From the NCBI RefSeq assembly GCF_026616195.1, contig NZ_JANHDH010000001.1, forward strand, positions 2,334,486 through 2,398,485: a DNA stretch of 64,000 bases. The letters are read 5' to 3'. The DNA is from Haloarchaeobius amylolyticus. GTDB lineage: Archaea; Halobacteriota; Halobacteria; Halobacteriales; Natrialbaceae. Under the pieces are notes generated by a model, which saw only the letters and a list, made by a program, of their open reading frames with translations, was not told the DNA's origin and did no database searches. Positions within the stretch are counted from its first letter, which is position 1. Each line of letters starts with the position of its first letter. The position numbers and the translations under genes were made by a program. This document shows, piece after piece, positions 47,755 through 57,146 of the stretch.

Positions 47755-48540
47755 ATGGCCGGTCGCCGGCTGCTGTCGCTCCGGACCGTCCTCGTCGGCT
47801 ACGGGCTGGTCGCGCTCGCGGTCGGCGCCACGTTCATCTTCGTCCCGGGGGCGGTCCCCGGCGCCCTCCGGGCCACCGTCGACGGCCTGCTCGCGACGAC
47901 CGGGCCGGCCGCCCTCTCGCTCCTCGTCGCGCTGCTGGTCGGCTGTTACGCGGTCTACCGTGTCTGGCGGTCTGCCGGCGGCGACCCGGTCGAGGACGAC
48001 GACCGGTTCCGCGGGGGCGACGACGGGCGCACTGGCCGCCAGAGGCGGGGCCAGGAACGCGACACCCGGACCGGGAGCGACCTCGACGCGACCCTGGCGT
48101 GGGCCGCCGCCAGCACCACGGGCGACGCCCACCCCGACCATCTCGAGACGGCGAAGACCCGGCTCCGGTCGGTGCTGCTGGACGTCCTCGAACACGGTGG
48201 CGAGTACGACGATCCGGAGCAGGCCATCGCGACCGGAGCCTGGACCGACGACGTCGTCGCCGCGGTCTTCCTCGGCGACCCCGACGAGTCCGAACTCCCG
48301 GACCTCCCGGTCTGGCGGCGGCTCTACGGCTGGCTCTACCCCTCGCGGGCGTTCCGGAGGCGCTACGAGCGCACCCTGGCCGCGGTCGAGGCCGCGTGTG
48401 CCGACACCGTCTCGGGGTACGACCCGCCCGAGCAGGTCGACGAGGACGCGGTCGACGTCGGGGACGGGTTCGAGCCCGTCGACGGCTCGGGGGAACGCGA
48501 AAGCGAGCGCGGCCAGCAGCCCGCGGAGGTGCGAGGATGA
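47755..48540 (+). CDS. Two-helix membrane protein of the transglutaminase/DUF58 cluster
   Basis: A 261-aa protein with two N-terminal membrane helices (about 12-32 and 45-70), then an acidic cytoplasmic region with a folded part LETAKTRLRSVLLDVLEHGGEYD...AIATGAWTDDVVAAVFLGD and RLYGWLYPSRAFRRRYERTLAAVEAA. The start is 1 bp after the upstream stop, with GGAGGTGAC just before. The end overlaps the next start as ATGA. This is a conserved haloarchaeal partner of MoxR/DUF58 systems, of unknown biochemistry. Confidence 0.8.
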   Translation: MAGRRLLSLRTVLVGYGLVALAVGATFIFVPGAVPGALRATVDGLLATTGPAALSLLVALLVGCYAVYRVWRSAGGDPVEDDDRFRGGDDGRTGRQRRGQERDTRTGSDLDATLAWAAASTTGDAHPDHLETAKTRLRSVLLDVLEHGGEYDDPEQAIATGAWTDDVVAAVFLGDPDESELPDLPVWRRLYGWLYPSRAFRRRYERTLAAVEAACADTVSGYDPPEQVDEDAVDVGDGFEPVDGSGERESERGQQPAEVRG

Positions 48541-49991
48541 CGGGCGAGGACGGCGAGGCGAGCAGGGGTTCGAGCACCGGCAGCGTGACCCGGCTCGACC
48601 GCTGGCGCGGGGCCACCGCGGCCACCGTCGCGTTCGTCGCGGCGGGCGTCGCGACGGGCCGCCCGGAACTCCTGCTCGCGGGGGCAGTCCCCCTCGCGTT
48701 CGTCGCCTACAGCGCGCTCTCGACGGTCGCGCCCGTGAGCGACGGGCTGGCGGTGGCGCGGACCGTCGAGCCCTCCTCGCCCATCCCGGGCCAGCGCGTG
48801 AGGGTGACGCTGACGGTCGAGAACACCGGGGACCGGGCGCTGACCGACGTGCGCCTCGTCGACGGCGTGCCGGACGGGCTGACGGTCGTCGACGGGACGC
48901 CCGCGGGCGCAGTGTCGCTCCGGCCGGGCGCGACCACCGAACTCGCGTACACCGTGGTCCCCCGGCGCGGGACCCACGAGTTCGCCCCGGTCGCGGCCCG
49001 GTCGCGCAGCCTGAGCGCGAGCGCGGTCGTGACCGAGGACGTCGCGACGACGGGGACCGAGACGGTCGACTGCCGGGTCACGGTCGAGGACATGCCCGTG
49101 CAGGACCAGACGATGTTCTTCACCGGGCCCCTCGCGACCGACACCGGCGGACCCGGCATCGAGTTCCACAAGACCCGGGACTACCGCCGGGGCGACCCGA
49201 TGAACCGCATCGACTGGCGCCGGCTGGCCAAGCGGGGCGAACTCGTCACCATCGACTTCCAGGAGCACCGGTCGGCCCGCGTGGTCGTGGTGCTCGACGC
49301 CCGCGAGGAAGCCCGGCAGGCCGCGGCGCGCGGGTACCTGACGGGCGCGACCCTGGGCGCCTACGCCGGCGCGCTCGCGCTCGACGCGCTGGCGGACGCC
49401 GGCCACCAGGTCGGCCTCGCCGCATTCGGCATCCAGAACCCGGACGGCGGGACCCCCGCCCCGGCCTGGGTGGGCCCCGAGTCCGGCCGGGGGTTCACCG
49501 CCCGGGCGGCCCAGGTCGTCGACGCCGCGACCGCCACCGACGGGGTCGGCGCGAGTGGGCCACTGACCGGGGGCGCGGGGACCGGCGGGTCGGAGGCCGA
49601 AGACGACGGTTCCAGTCCTCGCGAGGCCGGCGAAACCGTGCCCGTCGCGACCGACGGCGGGGCGGGCACGGGTGGCACAGGCGAACCGCCGGCCGAACTC
49701 GAGCGCCTGCTCGCGCGCCTGCCCAGCGACGCGCAGGTCCTGTTCGTCACGCCCGCGCTCGACGACTTCCCGGTCACCGTGGCCCGGACGTTCCGGGGGT
49801 ACGGGCACGAGACGACCGTGCTCTCGCCGGACGTGACCGGCGGCCGGAGCGCCGGCCAGCAGGTGGTGACGATGGAGCGCGCCCTGCGCCTCGACGAGGT
49901 GCGGACCGCGGGCGTCCCCGTCGTCGACTGGGCGCACGACACCCCCCTGCCGATGGCGCTGGCGCAGGCCATCCGACCCTGGGTGAACTGA
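48537..49991 (+). CDS. DUF58-domain protein
   Basis: A 484-aa protein. Two membrane segments (about 25-65) precede an Ig-like beta domain (VARTVEPSSPIPGQRVRVTLTVENTG) and the DUF58 region FHKTRDYRRGDPMNRIDWRRLAKRGELVTIDF, with VVVVLDAREE as a degenerate von Willebrand A-like start. DUF58 proteins partner MoxR ATPases. It is translationally coupled to the preceding gene (ATGA) and 6 bp before the next. Confidence 0.87.
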   Translation: MTGEDGEASRGSSTGSVTRLDRWRGATAATVAFVAAGVATGRPELLLAGAVPLAFVAYSALSTVAPVSDGLAVARTVEPSSPIPGQRVRVTLTVENTGDRALTDVRLVDGVPDGLTVVDGTPAGAVSLRPGATTELAYTVVPRRGTHEFAPVAARSRSLSASAVVTEDVATTGTETVDCRVTVEDMPVQDQTMFFTGPLATDTGGPGIEFHKTRDYRRGDPMNRIDWRRLAKRGELVTIDFQEHRSARVVVVLDAREEARQAAARGYLTGATLGAYAGALALDALADAGHQVGLAAFGIQNPDGGTPAPAWVGPESGRGFTARAAQVVDAATATDGVGASGPLTGGAGTGGSEAEDDGSSPREAGETVPVATDGGAGTGGTGEPPAELERLLARLPSDAQVLFVTPALDDFPVTVARTFRGYGHETTVLSPDVTGGRSAGQQVVTMERALRLDEVRTAGVPVVDWAHDTPLPMALAQAIRPWVN

Positions 49992-49997
49992 AGAACC

Positions 49998-51581
49998 ATG
50001 CCTGGAACCCCCGACCCACGACCCGACGACCCGGTACGCCTCGAGCGACAGCGCCGCGAGGAAGAGCGAGAGCGCCGGAGCCAGCCCGCGGCCCGCACCA
50101 GTGGGCTGCTGGCGGTCCTGGGGACGCTCGTCGGGGTGGCCCTGCTCGCGGCCGGGACGGGACAGGTCGCGGCCGTCGGGACGGCCGTCGTCGCCGGCCT
50201 CGTCTTCGCGGGCGTCACGACGCTCGCGGCCCGGCGGACCCCCCTCGGGGACCTGCTCGCGACGCTGGTCCTGCCGGTCCTGGCCGTGCTGTTCCTCGCG
50301 GCGGTGGCGCTCCCGGCCGTCCGGGGTGGGGCGCTACCCGTCGTACTGATGGGCGCGCTGACCGCCCTGGCGGTGGTGTTCGCGGTGTTCGGGGCGGCGA
50401 CGGCGCCGACGGGCGGCCTCGGGAACGGGAGCGTGTTCCGGACCGCCAGCCTGCTGTTCGAGACGCTCTCGCTCCCGGTGCTGGCGACGGGCGTGCTCTT
50501 CCTGACCGACCTCGCGCTCCTCGACCAGGTCGTGGGCGTCGCGAACGACGTGACCGGCGACGGGGTCGACGCGCTGCTCTCGCCCGGGCAGGCCAGCCCG
50601 GAGGTGGCCGGGTTCACCCTGCTGGTGTCGGTCGCGAGCATGGCGACCGCGGCGGCGCTCGCGCGACTCCCCCTCGCGCAGTTCGTCGACCGGGAGGACC
50701 GCCAGCAGGTGTCGGAAGTGCTGGCGCGGGTCGCGGGCCGGCTCCGGACCGTCGGCGTGCTCGCCATGCTCGCGTTCCCGGTCCTGCTGGTCGTGCAGGT
50801 CGTGGCCGGCGTCGCGCCCATGCTCTCGTGGTCCCCGGCCGTGCTGGAGCTGGTCCGGGCGGTCACGACCGCACAGCCCCTCCGGCTGGTCCTGTTCGGG
50901 GTCGCGGTGCTCGCGACCGCGCTCGTCCTCGTCGTCGGGCTGGTGACCCGGCTCGCGCGCCGGAACCTCCGCGAGACCGCCGGGGCGGTCGCGCCCCGGC
51001 TCGCGGGGGGTGCCGTGGTGACCGGGCTGGTGCTCGCGATGGGCGAGCAGGCCTTCTCGCTCGTGCTGGCGGAGGTACCGAGTGCGGTGACCGGCGTGCT
51101 GACCGCGGGGGCCGACGCGGCCTCGCCGACGGTCGTCGTGCTCGCGCTGGTCGTGGCGCTCGCGGCCGGGTTCCTCGGCGTGCTGCTCGGGTTCTCGATG
51201 GTCGCCGGGATGGGGTTCGTCTCGGACCGGACCGCCTCGGCGTCGGTGGCCGGGGGCGGGCTGGTGGCGGCCGCGCTGTTCGCCGGGATCGGCGGCGTGC
51301 CCCCACTCGTGCTGTTCGGGACCGTCGCGACCGGCCTCGTCGTCTGGGACGTGGCCAGCTACGGGACGGTCCTCGGGGCCGAACTCGGCGACGACGCGGC
51401 CACCCACCGCCCCGAACTGGTCCACGCGGTCGCGGGCGGGTTCGTCGGCGTCGCGGCCGTGGTGCCCCTCGCGGTACTGGCCGGGCAGCGCATTCCGGTG
51501 GGTGGCTCGACCGCCGCGGTGGTCGGGGTCGTGGCCGCCGTCGGGGGCGTGGTCGCCCTCGTCGCCGCGCTGCGCGGCTAG
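49998..51581 (+). CDS. Multi-pass membrane protein closing the DUF58 cluster
   Basis: A 527-aa protein with an arginine-rich cytoplasmic N-terminus (VRLERQRREEERERR) and about a dozen hydrophobic helices, for example LLAVLGTLVGVALLAAGTGQ and ATLVLPVLAVLFLAAVALPA. There is a lone soluble stretch around REDRQQVSEVLARVAGRLR. It starts 6 bp after the DUF58 gene, so it is probably the operon's last gene. I know of no function; the position implies a membrane partner of the MoxR/DUF58/transglutaminase system. Confidence 0.8.
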   Translation: MPGTPDPRPDDPVRLERQRREEERERRSQPAARTSGLLAVLGTLVGVALLAAGTGQVAAVGTAVVAGLVFAGVTTLAARRTPLGDLLATLVLPVLAVLFLAAVALPAVRGGALPVVLMGALTALAVVFAVFGAATAPTGGLGNGSVFRTASLLFETLSLPVLATGVLFLTDLALLDQVVGVANDVTGDGVDALLSPGQASPEVAGFTLLVSVASMATAAALARLPLAQFVDREDRQQVSEVLARVAGRLRTVGVLAMLAFPVLLVVQVVAGVAPMLSWSPAVLELVRAVTTAQPLRLVLFGVAVLATALVLVVGLVTRLARRNLRETAGAVAPRLAGGAVVTGLVLAMGEQAFSLVLAEVPSAVTGVLTAGADAASPTVVVLALVVALAAGFLGVLLGFSMVAGMGFVSDRTASASVAGGGLVAAALFAGIGGVPPLVLFGTVATGLVVWDVASYGTVLGAELGDDAATHRPELVHAVAGGFVGVAAVVPLAVLAGQRIPVGGSTAAVVGVVAAVGGVVALVAALRG

Positions 51582-51696
51582 CCGCAGGCGCACAGGGCGG
51601 GCGGGTGGGGGCGGTGGCGGCGAGACACACCGGCCGCGCCGGGGCGACGCGCGCCGCCGCAGCCGGCGGCGGGGGGCCCGACGCTAGCGCGCAGAG

Positions 51697-51770
51697 AGGA
51701 GTGGAAAGGAGTGGAGAGGGGGTGCGGGGGAGAGGCGAGGAAAGGCGAGGAGAGACAGCGCGAGGTTCGG
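51697..51770 (+). repeat. Purine-rich tract after the DUF58 operon
   Basis: About 74 bases of nearly pure G/A on the plus strand (GGAGTGGAAAGGAGTGGAGAGG and so on, interrupted by few pyrimidines) directly precede repeat copy L1. It may form triplex or affect transcription ends. The gap 51582-52091 otherwise has only the L1 and L2 repeats and no gene. Confidence 0.6.
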
Positions 51771-51782
51771 AGGGCAGCAGCG

Positions 51783-51848
51783 CTTTAAGTTGTTCTGGTC
51801 ACAACGGCTCGTAGTGAAGCATTCTCCGGGAACCAGACACCGCGAGCC
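51783..51848 (+). repeat. Structured repeat element, copy L1
   Basis: It begins with a TATA-like CTTTAAGT, then TGTTCTGGTCACAACGGCTC, GAAGCATTCTCCGGG, and CGAGCC. The GGCTC/GAGCC arms can pair to close a loop of about 35 nt. It is closest to copy R1 (both have CTCCGGG and CCAGACACCG). One of four copies arranged L1-L2...R1-R2 in inverted orientation around moxR and two other genes. Confidence 0.8.
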
Positions 51849-51955
51849 GCGGCTGTCTCCTGCGTTCTCGTGACGGGTGAGTGGGAGCTGGTGGGCGGAG
51901 ATTCGACGGTCTCGTCGTGGTCTCGGTCTGGAGACTCCCCGGCTGGCCGTCGGCT

Positions 51956-52023
51956 CTTTAAGTAGTTCTGGTGACAACGGCTCATTGTGGAGCATTCTGC
52001 GGGAGACTACACCCACGAGCCAC
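51956..52023 (+). repeat. Structured repeat element, copy L2
   Basis: CTTTAAGTAGTTCTGGTGAC, AACGGCTCATTGTGGAGCAT, CTGCGGGAGACTACACCCAC, GAGCCAC. Almost the exact reverse complement of R2. It has the same GGCTC/GAGCC closing stem as the other copies. It lies 68 bp past the 3' end of moxR. Confidence 0.82.
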
Positions 52024-52091
52024 GGGTATCTCTGTCCGTTCTCTGGACCCTCTCTCGGCGGTTCGAGGGTTTGGCGGTCGGTGCTGCAGTG

Positions 52092-53063
<972 letters not shown>

Positions 53064-53412
53064 TCGTGTCCGTCGTTCTGCGCGGCCGGGTATAACCGTA
53101 GTGGGCGGACGGGGACGAGGGGAGCCCATCGCCCCCGGCCCCGAGCAGCCGCTCACGAAGTTTTATAGTACCGCCACGAGACACTCGTAACTAAGCGGTT
53201 CTGGGTTCACCTCAGAAATCGTGAGCCGGTGCGCCAACACCGGCCAGAAAGCCCCTGTGAATCTCGTTTGGACTCGGGATTTGATGGGAGCTTACATGTA
53301 CAACATCGGAGGTGCGAATCAAAAATCCTCCGGTCGTACGTGTCTGTTCTCGTCGTCACTACCACCAATACGGATTGCTGGGGCTGTCTGTACCAGGCCA
53401 CCGAATCCGACA
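53064..53412. promoter_or_regulatory. Divergent promoter region of moxR and the coiled-coil gene
   Basis: It holds the moxR TATA (minus strand, about 53087-53095) and TTTTATAG (53161-53168) on the plus strand. The latter is 244 bp upstream of the next ATG, so a long leader or a small RNA is possible. A plus-strand open frame from 53221 is in phase with the coiled-coil gene but looks non-coding up to ATG 53413. Confidence 0.5.
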
Positions 53413-54180
53413 ATGACCGACGCAGCCCAACGCACGCGAGCAGAGTTCGCAGACCAGTTCGAGGAGACGCTCGAATCGCTCCGCGACCGCATCGATGACC
53501 TCGAGGCCAGGACGGCCGAACTCGAGGCAGAGAACGAGCAGCTCCGCGAGGAGAACCAGCGACTGCAGGAGCGGAACGAGGACCTCAGCAAGCGGGTCAC
53601 GGTCCTCGAATCCCAGCCGACCTTCGAGGTCGGCGACGACTCGGACCCCATCAAGAGCCTCCGCGTCGAAGGCGCGCCCATCGGGAAGGCCATCCAGTCC
53701 AAGCCCGGCATGAGCGACGTCGAGGGCCGAATCGAGGAGCTGAAGAACGAGATCGAGGAGATGGAGACCGGCACGGAGGTGACCGACCCGGACACCGGCG
53801 AGCACTACAGACTGGAGACGCCACTGGAACACGTCACCGTCTTCTCGGAGGAAGCGGCCGACCAGTTCCTCGGGCCGAACCAGGACCGTGCCCGGTTCCT
53901 CGCGAACAACATCCGGACCTACGCGACGTCGATTCCGGCCGGGTGGGCCGTCAGTACCTCGACGATGCTGCAGATGCTCGCCGCCTACGACGGGTCGGAC
54001 CACAGGGAGACGGTCAGGCGGGTCAGGGAGATCTTCGACGACTTCGGGCGTGGCGAGACCAGGATCGTCGAACGCCGCGGGTCCGACCTGCTCATCCTCA
54101 CCGACGAACTGTTCCGGCGACTCGACCGCCTCGATGGTATCGAGTCGTCCAGTCACAGTGTTGTGACGGTCATCGACTAG
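53413..54180 (+). CDS. Coiled-coil protein with C-terminal helical domain
   Basis: A 255-aa protein. Residues 5-70 are a strong parallel coiled coil (LEARTAELEAENEQLREENQRLQ) and a second short one follows (VEGRIEELKNEIEEMET). The C-terminal half (about 125-250) is folded: LEHVTVFSEEAADQFLGPNQDRARFLANNIRTYA, then TMLQMLAAYDGSDHRETVRRVREIFDDFGRG, ending in a winged-helix-like RIVERRGSDLLILTDELFRRL. It may be a coiled-coil DNA-binding protein. Its stop overlaps a CTAG, and a GTCACA-N4-TGTGAC palindrome (54152-54167) is inside its last codons. Confidence 0.75.
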   Translation: MTDAAQRTRAEFADQFEETLESLRDRIDDLEARTAELEAENEQLREENQRLQERNEDLSKRVTVLESQPTFEVGDDSDPIKSLRVEGAPIGKAIQSKPGMSDVEGRIEELKNEIEEMETGTEVTDPDTGEHYRLETPLEHVTVFSEEAADQFLGPNQDRARFLANNIRTYATSIPAGWAVSTSTMLQMLAAYDGSDHRETVRRVREIFDDFGRGETRIVERRGSDLLILTDELFRRLDRLDGIESSSHSVVTVID

Positions 54181-54373
54181 CCCCCGTGTGACGAACCCAC
54201 TCTACCGAGAGGCACCTCTCTAGGCCACGATAATTCACGTCGGCTGCGTCACCCGCTTGCCCCTCTCCCTAGTGGAGACACTGGGCAGGAGCCCCGTGTT
54301 CTAGTGCTAGTAGCGAAGCGAAAGCACGATCTTCGCCGGTTTGCCTGGCTAGCCACCGTCACAACAGTGTGAC
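54152..54373. promoter_or_regulatory. Two GTCACA-N4-TGTGAC palindromes
   Basis: Identical half-sites at 54152-54167 (inside the 3' end of the coiled-coil gene) and 54358-54373. The second is extended to CCGTCACA...TGTGACGG. They flank most of the gene-free stretch 54181-54509, which also has six CTAG sites. Probably operator sites of a dimeric regulator; the CopG-like protein encoded just downstream is a candidate. Confidence 0.6.
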
Positions 54374-54509
54374 GGTCCAGACCCCGTGAAATCGACCGAT
54401 TTCTCGGGACACCCCCGTCCCCCACTCGTACAACTTCACCTTCATTTCCCGCGCGACTGGGCTGGCGCGAACCCGAGCATTAACACTCCTTGGTTGGCAA
54501 GCCCTCGCT

Positions 54510-54761
54510 ATGCCAAAGACCGAAGTCTCGATATCAGACAACCTCGACGCCGAGATCGACCGGCTCGTCAACCAGGGCGACTTCCTGAACCGCGACGAGG
54601 CCGTCGAGGAGCTCCTGACCCGCGGCATCTCCGCCTACGGCCCGACCGAGGACGACGAACCGCGCAACGAGATCGACGAAGGGCTGTTCAACCGCTCCGT
54701 GGCCGACCAGCAGGACCCGGCCGCGATGAACGACGACCAGAACGACGGTTACACGTTCTGA
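54510..54761 (+). CDS. CopG/ribbon-helix-helix-like small protein
   Basis: An 83-aa protein. The N-terminal MPKTEVSISDNLDAEIDRLVNQGDFLNRDEAVEELLTRGI follows the ribbon-helix-helix pattern: one strand, then two helices with an N-R-D turn, as in CopG/MetJ DNA-binding dimers. The acidic C-terminal tail (about 42-83) is disordered. A TATA-like CATTAACAC (54477-54485) is about 28 bp upstream. It may regulate its own region through the GTCACA palindromes. Confidence 0.75.
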   Translation: MPKTEVSISDNLDAEIDRLVNQGDFLNRDEAVEELLTRGISAYGPTEDDEPRNEIDEGLFNRSVADQQDPAAMNDDQNDGYTF

Positions 54762-54883
54762 GGTCGACCCCTCCCGAGCACCGCGCCGCGACACGCCAGC
54801 CCGGAGCGTCGACCCCTCCGCCGACCGCCCAGCACGTCGCGGGCGTGGACGAACCGGGCGAACCCGCGACAGAGATGGCTCTC

Positions 54884-54948
54884 GCTCACGGTGTCTGGTC
54901 CCCGGAGAATGCTTCATAACGAGCCGTTGTCACCAGAATAACTTAAAC
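54884..54948 (-). repeat. Structured repeat element, copy R1
   Basis: Minus-strand copy. In reverse complement it reads GTTTAAGTTATTCTGGTGAC, AACGGCTCGTTATGAAGCAT, TCTCCGGGGACCAGACACCG, GAGC. It matches L1 in the distinguishing bases. It lies in the gap 54762-55098, which has no gene. Confidence 0.8.
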
Positions 54949-55011
54949 GAGCGACGCGCCCGGCGACACCGTTCTCGTCTCATCCGGCTCTCGAGCACAC
55001 GAGCGACGGCA

Positions 55012-55079
55012 GTGGCTCGTGGGTGTAGTCTCCCGCAGAATGCTTCACAATGAGCCGTTGTCACCAGAACAACTTAAAG
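55012..55079 (-). repeat. Structured repeat element, copy R2
   Basis: Minus-strand copy, nearly the exact reverse complement of L2: CTTTAAGTTGTTCTGGTGAC, AACGGCTCATTGTGAAGCAT, CTGCGGGAGACTACACCCAC, GAGCCAC. L2 and R2 form an inverted repeat of about 68 bp spaced by 3 kb. It lies 19 bp past the 3' end of the next minus-strand gene. Confidence 0.82.
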
Positions 55080-55098
55080 AGGAATCGCGGCGGCTCGC

Positions 55099-55908
55099 TC
55101 ACTCGTCGGGGCCGGAAGCTCCGTCATCGCCGTCCTCCGCGCCCCAGCCGTCGGTCCAGGCGTGTCGCTCGCCCTCGTCGCGTGGGGTCTCGCCCACTGC
55201 GGGGAGGTTCGGGTCGCGGAAGGGGTCCCGGCCGAGGACCGCACCCTCGAGGTCGTGCTCGGCGAGTTGCTCGCGAAGGACGCGGGTGAGCCGGTTGACG
55301 TTGGTCGTCGTCATGCCGTGCTCGTCCAGCAGCTCCTGGTAGGTCTCGTTCTCGGTGAGCGAGGTGAACCGGTCGTAGAGGGACTCCATCTCGTCGGGCG
55401 TGAGCCTCGCGACCGCCTCCTGGTCGTCAAGGCCGAGCTGGTGCTGGCGCTCCCGGTCGACCACGTACCGGAGGACCACGAGGGCGACCTTCGGGATGGC
55501 GCGCTGGCTCCCGAACGCGGTGAGGTCGATCTCGCCGATGATGCCGAGGGCGCAGTCGCGCTCCCAGCGGGTCACGTCGAGCGCGGACGAGAGCGCGTGA
55601 GTGATGCGGAGCTTGTCGAGCTGGTGCATCCGGGCGCTGTGGCCGGCCATCGCGCCGTGTTGCTCGTCGTGGAGACGGCGGATGCTCTCGCTGAGGTCGT
55701 GTTCGGGGCTGTCGGCCCGGCCGATGAGGGTCGCACTCGGCGTGATGACGTCCCACCGGCGGACGACCTCGTCCTTGACCGCGTCCACCCGGGACAGGGC
55801 GCCGTCGCCGGGGCCCGCACTGATCCACGTGGACTCCACGTCGGTCTCACCGGTCCCGGTTCCCGCGACGAGTGCCGACGACGCAGTGTCCCCGTCGTAA
55901 TTCATCAT
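55099..55908 (-). CDS. Possible haloarchaeal RNA polymerase subunit epsilon (cyclin-like protein)
   Basis: A 269-aa soluble protein. Its middle part, MAGHSARMHQLDKLRITHALSSALDVTRWERDCALGIIGEIDLTAFGSQRAIPKVALVVLRYVV, resembles cyclin-like helical repeats of TFB. The conserved-looking GETDVESTWISAGPGDGALSRVDAVKDEVVRRW and TTTNVNRLTRVLREQ are familiar to me from haloarchaeal proteins annotated as RNA polymerase subunit epsilon. I recall this from memory and cannot verify it here. ATG 55908 has a second Met immediately after it. It lies between the repeats and the origin, reading away from the origin. Confidence 0.55.
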   Translation of the reverse strand: MMNYDGDTASSALVAGTGTGETDVESTWISAGPGDGALSRVDAVKDEVVRRWDVITPSATLIGRADSPEHDLSESIRRLHDEQHGAMAGHSARMHQLDKLRITHALSSALDVTRWERDCALGIIGEIDLTAFGSQRAIPKVALVVLRYVVDRERQHQLGLDDQEAVARLTPDEMESLYDRFTSLTENETYQELLDEHGMTTTNVNRLTRVLREQLAEHDLEGAVLGRDPFRDPNLPAVGETPRDEGERHAWTDGWGAEDGDDGASGPDE

Positions 55909-55993
55909 ACCAGATTGGGGGCTTGACGCTCTTCAAATGCGTGGAAAACCGGGCCACGAACACGCGGGACTCGACCGGGAGACACACCCCTCG

Positions 55994-56008
55994 TTCAGAG
56001 TGAAAACG
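55994..56008 (-). promoter_or_regulatory. ORB element 1
   Basis: TTCAGAGTGAAAACG, i.e. CGTTTTCACTCTGAA on the other strand. It is preceded by CACACCCCTCG, which reads as a G-string on the far side. Confidence 0.8.
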
Positions 56009-56094
56009 ACGCTTTTTTGTATGAGTTGTGGACCGACGACCGTTCTCGTGGAGTAGTGCATGAGTGGTCAAGTGAGAGTCCCACACACCCCCGA

Positions 56095-56109
56095 TGCAGA
56101 GTGAAAACG
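56095..56109 (-). promoter_or_regulatory. ORB element 2
   Basis: TGCAGAGTGAAAACG with one difference from ORB 1. It is preceded by the C-string ACACACCCCCGA. Confidence 0.8.
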
Positions 56110-56452
56110 CCGCGGAGAGCGTCTCAGTGGGGAAGCGAGGGACGAGGTCGACGAACGGGTGGGTGGAGGTTGGGGTGACACTGGGGATGGACGAACACCG
56201 GGAGACGGGTAGTGGAAGGGTGGTGACGGGTGGTGAGGGAGACGTAGGGGAACGGGAGAGACGAAGACGAAGACCACGAGACCACGAGTGAAACGGGGAC
56301 GAGGAAGACCGCAGGACGACGGGAAGAGAACAACAGGACGAAGGCGACCAGACTAGCCACCACGATACCGGACACCGACCGATACCGGACACAACACCAG
56401 CTGGCGCGGCAGCTGTCGCGGCCAGCTGTTGCCGTGCTGTTGCTGTCTGCTG

Positions 56453-56510
56453 CTAGCTGTTGCTTGCTAGCTAGCTAGTGCTAGTCCTAGTCTAGTAGTA
56501 GGTGGTCTAG
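56453..56510. repeat. CTAG-dense segment
   Basis: Eight CTAG sites in 58 bp (56453, 56467, 56471, 56475, 56481, 56487, 56492, 56507), after a run of AGCTG/GCTGTTG words. Three more lie at 56353, 56744 and 56757. CTAG is generally rare in haloarchaeal genomes and in the coding parts of this window. Confidence 0.9.
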
Positions 56511-56622
56511 AACCACCCGCGATGTGGGTGGTTTCACACCACCTCGTGAATCAACGTCATCTCACTGGTAGGTCGTCCGAACGGCCGAGATATGGGGGAG
56601 GGTGGGACACCCTCTCCCCCAA

Positions 56623-56637
56623 TTCAGAGTGTAAACG
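56623..56637 (-). promoter_or_regulatory. ORB element 3
   Basis: TTCAGAGTGTAAACG, with one base different from ORB 1, preceded by CTCTCCCCCAA. It is the left boundary of the AT-rich zone. Confidence 0.75.
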
Positions 56638-56649
56638 GCTCCGAAGGTG

Positions 56650-56800
56650 TAGTGGAAAATTTTTGCGGCATTTTTTGCTGGTTGTAGCGGCATCAGGTGC
56701 TGGTACCCGAAGCTTGATTAGTTACTTCAAATTCCCAATCCCGACTAGTATTTATTCTAGTAAGAAAGAGAGAACGAGAGAGTGAATGGCTGTAGATGGA
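56650..56800. other. AT-rich DNA-unwinding element
   Basis: The most AT-rich part of the origin: AAATTTTTGCGGCATTTTTT near 56657-56676, TTGATTAGTTACTTCAAATT near 56714, and AGTATTTATTCTAGTAAGAAAG near 56746-56767. It is bounded by ORB 3 on one side and inverted ORB 4 on the other. Confidence 0.75.
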
Positions 56801-56874
56801 GAAATTCCGGGAGATACAGTCTGCACGAGGTTCGACAGGGACGCCAGCTCGTCGACCCACCCCTCCTTCGGAGC

Positions 56875-56889
56875 CGTTTTCACTCTGAA
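56875..56889 (+). promoter_or_regulatory. ORB element 4 (inverted)
   Basis: CGTTTTCACTCTGAA followed by TCAGGGGTGTGTGTGTG. Opposite in orientation to ORB 1-3, so the AT-rich zone lies between facing repeats. Confidence 0.82.
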
Positions 56890-57131
56890 TCAGGGGTGTG
56901 TGTGTGTCAGACGTGCGTCTGACGCAAATCGGGGGCGAAAACCACGGTAAGAAATCTGGTAGGTGGGGTTCTAATCTCGGCTCAACCGGTGGACTAAATG
57001 GGGTGGTGTGAGGGTGGCGACTCGTCCCGTCGACCGGGAATCGACACAGGTCGCGGTTTCACTCTGCCTCTGGTCCGTTCTGAACTCCCACGAGAAAGCG
57101 AAAATCGACACGGAAACTCTCTGAGACTACT

Positions 57132-57146
57132 CGTTTTCAGTCTGAA
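57132..57146 (+). promoter_or_regulatory. ORB-like element near the orc1 promoter
   Basis: CGTTTTCAGTCTGAA, one base off the ORB core. A weaker copy CGGTTTCACTCTGCC lies at 57054-57068. Both are within 140 bp of the orc1 start, and the closer one lies just before the orc1 TATA region (TTTTTATTA, about 57160-57168), so they may autoregulate the initiator gene. Confidence 0.65.
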
